Below, in pieces: positions 6,949-8,776 of a stretch of 8,776 nt of DNA. Numbering within the stretch: the stretch's first letter is position 1; each line of letters starts with the position of its first letter. The position numbers and the translations under genes were made by a program. The notes under the pieces are model-generated. The model saw nothing but the letters and a program-made list of their open reading frames with translations. It did no database searches and was not told where the DNA came from. The stretch comes from Candidatus Pelearchaeum sp. (GTDB taxonomy: Archaea > Thermoproteota > Nitrososphaeria_A > Caldarchaeales > Caldarchaeaceae). The stretch lies in contig WAQC01000089.1 of NCBI GenBank assembly GCA_015520425.1, forward strand, positions 1-8,776, given 5' to 3'.

Positions 6949-6977
6949 AAAGATAGGAGAGAGGGGAGACGAGTTTT
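6947..6977. terminator. Convergent U-tract terminator region between aIF1 and tfb
   Basis: Only 27 bases separate the two stops. On the minus strand a pyrimidine-rich run ends in TTTTT (6951-6947), suited to ending tfb transcription; it overlaps the aIF1 stop codon. On the plus strand only TTTT (6974-6977) is present, at the tfb stop, so aIF1 messages may run into tfb. No hairpin is evident, as is usual for archaeal termination. Confidence 0.4.
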
Positions 6978-7911
6978 AGTGGCTGACCTCCTGAGTAGCA
7001 CCCTCCAAAATATCCTTCAAGCCCTTAAACCTGTTTCTGACCGTTACCTCGGTAACGCCAGCAGCTCTAGCTATGTCCTTCTGCGTTAGGTTCTGAGTCG
7101 TCTCCTGGCAAGCCATGTATAGCGCGGCAGCAGCGATACCTACAGGGTCCTTACCCACAGTAGCGCCCTTCTTGGCGGCCTCATTAAGAATTCGTAACGC
7201 CTCCTGAACAGTACGCTGGTCCAAGCCAACCTTTGACGCTATCTTGTTTAGGTATATTGATGGGTCCGCTACTGGCACTTTGAGCCCTAGATGTTTTAGC
7301 AGCAGCCTATATCCCTGCGCTATTGTCTTTCTCTTTACGACTGGGAACGCGCGTTCAAACTCGCGGAGGTCGCGCGGAGTTCCCATCATTCTACACGCAG
7401 CATAGGCTGCGGCCGCCATTATGGAACGTATAGACCTACCCCTTACAAGGCCTGCCTTCAGCGCTTTTCTATAGATGAGCATAGACCTCTCAGCAACGGG
7501 CTGTGATAGGTGTAGCTTATCCACATATATCTGGAGTATGTTAACGGCCTGTTGCAGGTTTCTTGTTTCTGAGGAGTTTACCTGAGAGGTTGCGTCAAGC
7601 TTCTTTAGCCTCATCATCTTCTCGCGTGCTTCTTTAGATAGTTTCCTACCAGCGGCGTCTTCGTCAATCTTCTCAATAACTGTTGAGAGGCCGTGGTCTC
7701 TATACATTATTGAGAGAGGAGCTCCAACCCTACTCCTACTCTCCTCCTCCTCATCTATACTCCTCCACTCAGGACCCATGTCAACGTCTCGTTCCTGTAC
7801 GACATATCCACACACTGGACAGCTAACTTCGCCTGTGCGCGGGTCTGTTACTAGCATTTCATTTCCGCATTCTGGGCAGAAGACCGTATCTTTCCAGCTT
7901 TTCTTCACCAT
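6976..7911 (-). CDS. tfb: Transcription initiation factor B (TFB)
   Basis: A complete TFB of 311 residues, the archaeal counterpart of TFIIB, which binds the TBP-TATA complex and recruits RNA polymerase. The N-terminal zinc ribbon has C12, C15, C31 and C34. The B-finger region follows, with GPEWRSID (46-53), SRVGAPLS and GLSTVI, all well kept. Two cyclin-like repeats fill the rest: the first starts near residue 105 and contains RSIRSIMAAAAYAACRMMGTPRDL, the second contains VGIAAAALYMACQ. The helix-turn-helix NLTQKDIARAAGVTEVTVRN near the C-terminus reads the BRE element upstream of TATA. ATG at 7911 has a strong ribosome site, GGGGTGAT, 7 bases upstream. No sign of degeneration, so it is probably a main housekeeping TFB, though other paralogues cannot be excluded. 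Confidence 0.98.
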   Translation of the reverse strand: MVKKSWKDTVFCPECGNEMLVTDPRTGEVSCPVCGYVVQERDVDMGPEWRSIDEEEESRSRVGAPLSIMYRDHGLSTVIEKIDEDAAGRKLSKEAREKMMRLKKLDATSQVNSSETRNLQQAVNILQIYVDKLHLSQPVAERSMLIYRKALKAGLVRGRSIRSIMAAAAYAACRMMGTPRDLREFERAFPVVKRKTIAQGYRLLLKHLGLKVPVADPSIYLNKIASKVGLDQRTVQEALRILNEAAKKGATVGKDPVGIAAAALYMACQETTQNLTQKDIARAAGVTEVTVRNRFKGLKDILEGATQEVSH

Positions 7912-8046
7912 TTTTTACATCACCCCGAAATCCATATATTTGAGATATAGTGCACCTTCAACACTCACCTATAAGGCTTTTCTTTCAGTTTATTGATGGA
8001 TGAAGAGGTTAATAAACTTTACGGTATGGTGAAACAGCACCGACAC

Positions 8047-8056
8047 CTAATAAAAG
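8047..8056 (+). promoter_or_regulatory. Probable TATA box of cysS
   Basis: CTAATAAAAG resembles an archaeal TATA box. Transcription would begin near 8078, about 20 bases before the TTG at 8099 and just ahead of its ribosome site at 8085-8091. The regular spacing of all three elements supports the assignment. Confidence 0.5.
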
Positions 8057-8084
8057 GGACTTGACAGGTAAATCAGCGAAGCCA

Positions 8085-8091
8085 GAGGGAG
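8085..8091 (+). promoter_or_regulatory. Ribosome binding site of cysS deciding a TTG start
   Basis: GAGGGAG lies 7 bases before TTG at 8099. The next candidate, ATG at 8129, has no such site and would carry only one residue ahead of the conserved YNT, so the TTG is preferred. Confidence 0.55.
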
Positions 8092-8098
8092 AAGCAAG

Positions 8099-8776
8099 TT
8101 GCCGCTCTGCGCAGACCCGCCAAAAATAATGGTCTACAACACCGCATCACGCAGGCTGGAGATATTCCAGCCACACGAAGAGAGGCATGTAAAGATGTAT
8201 GTATGCGGCCCGACGGTCTATGACTCAGCCCACCTAGGGCATGCCAGGACGTACATAGCGTTTGACGCCATCATACGGTTCTTAGAGAGCGTGGGCTACC
8301 GCGTAACCTACGTGAGAAATATCACGGACGTAGGTCATCTCAGGGAGACAGGCGAAGACCGGATGATACATGGAGCAACGCGTGAGAGAAAACATCCTAT
8401 GGAGGTGGCTGACAAGTATATGATGGAATTCTTTAAGGATATGGATATGCTCAACATAAGAAGGCCTAACATACAGCCACGCGCGAGTATGCATATTGTT
8501 GAGATTATTGAGATGGTTCAGGGGCTTATTTCCAGGGGGTATGCATACCGCGTTGATGGTAGCGTTTACTTTGATGTGATGAAAATTGAGGATTATGGTA
8601 AGCTATCTGGGATAAGGCGGGAGGAGCTGGATAGACATAGGATAGAACCCGACCCGCGTAAGAGAAACTCGGCCGACTTTGCTCTTTGGAAGGAGGCTCC
8701 TCCTGGCTACCCGCTCTCATGGCCAAGCCCCTGGGGCAGGGGATTCCCAGGATGGCATATAGAATGCTCCGTTATG
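8099..8776 (+). CDS. cysS: Cysteinyl-tRNA synthetase, N-terminal part (cut by window edge)
   Basis: Translated by hand; 226 codons are in view and the gene runs off the right edge. CysRS is a class I synthetase that charges tRNA-Cys. After YNTASRRLEIF come KMYVCGPTVYD, with zinc ligand C36, and the HIGH motif as HLGH (45-48), then ARTYIAFDAI. NSADFALWKEAPPG and GFPGWHIECS with a second zinc ligand, C223, are family signatures. The KMSKS loop and anticodon-binding part are outside the window. In place of the common NITDIDDKI the protein has NITDVGHLRETGEDRM, a variant I associate with a distinct, partly bacterial subgroup of CysRS. The TTG start is chosen for its ribosome site; ATG at 8129 would give a shorter N-terminus. 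It is divergent from tfb. The enzyme call is certain, the exact start moderate. Confidence 0.95.
   Translation, partial: MPLCADPPKIMVYNTASRRLEIFQPHEERHVKMYVCGPTVYDSAHLGHARTYIAFDAIIRFLESVGYRVTYVRNITDVGHLRETGEDRMIHGATRERKHPMEVADKYMMEFFKDMDMLNIRRPNIQPRASMHIVEIIEMVQGLISRGYAYRVDGSVYFDVMKIEDYGKLSGIRREELDRHRIEPDPRKRNSADFALWKEAPPGYPLSWPSPWGRGFPGWHIECSVM

Larger units (their letters stand above)
7912..8098. promoter_or_regulatory. Divergent intergenic region of tfb and cysS
   Basis: These 187 bases hold control elements for both neighbours. For tfb (minus): a ribosome site GGGGTGAT at 7926-7919 and three AT-rich TATA candidates, at 7934-7941, 7944-7951 and 7969-7978. Only the farthest would leave the ribosome site fully inside the message. 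For cysS (plus): CTAATAAAAG at 8047-8056 predicts a start near 8078, followed by a GAGGGAG ribosome site. I see no tRNA and no clear box C/D pair. A 22-codon open frame at 7996-8064 is discussed as a finding. Confidence 0.55.

Noticed and set aside
7980..8098. Possible box C/D guide RNA or tRNA in the gap
   Set aside because: TGATGGATGA resembles a C box, but no matching D box or terminal stem is seen, and no T-loop sequence of a tRNA is present.
8282..8726. Two minus-strand open frames at the right end
   Set aside because: Antisense to cysS, whose conserved motifs continue through the region.

Overview
The window looks like chromosomal DNA from an archaeon. It carries a transcription factor B (TFB), an archaeal initiation factor aIF1/SUI1, an archaeal-type stand-alone Elp3, a NucS endonuclease and a Mer-like F420-dependent enzyme. 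Control sites are also archaeal: TATA boxes upstream of genes, one apparently leaderless gene, and GGTGAT-type ribosome binding sites. Gene density is very high, with no stretch over 300 bases lacking a gene. GTG and TTG starts are common. Mer without any methanogenesis gene in view, together with the TFB sequence, suggests a TACK-type lineage (for example near Caldarchaeales/Aigarchaeota or Nitrososphaeria). That placement is inference and cannot be settled here.

Left part (1-5789, minus strand): six genes read in one direction with gaps of 1 to 23 bases, so probably one operon. In transcription order they are: a small unrecognised protein of 77 residues; a Mer-like F420-dependent oxidoreductase; Elp3 (tRNA wobble-uridine modification); a GT87-like membrane glycosyltransferase; a PMT/GT39-like membrane glycosyltransferase; and the start of nucS, cut by the window edge. 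The functions are mixed (cofactor redox, tRNA modification, surface or lipid glycosylation, DNA mismatch/flap cleavage). The shared transcript probably reflects housekeeping co-expression rather than one pathway.

Middle (5790-5849): a 60-base divergent promoter region with a near-symmetric TTAAAA core. It sits at a suitable distance for both the minus operon and the plus-strand gene at 5850, a left-handed beta-helix (hexapeptide) acyltransferase that appears leaderless. This enzyme may act on sugar nucleotides, which would fit the neighbouring glycosyltransferases.

Right part (6582-8776): aIF1 (plus) has a canonical TATA box and converges on tfb (minus) with only 27 bases between stops. tfb is divergent from cysS (plus, cut by the right edge) across 187 bases holding promoter elements for both. 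I see no mobile element, CRISPR array, rRNA or tRNA. The window is mostly ordinary archaeal housekeeping. The points worth a second look are the operon make-up, the unrecognised leader gene, the two-way promoter, the unusual CysRS subtype and several start-site corrections.
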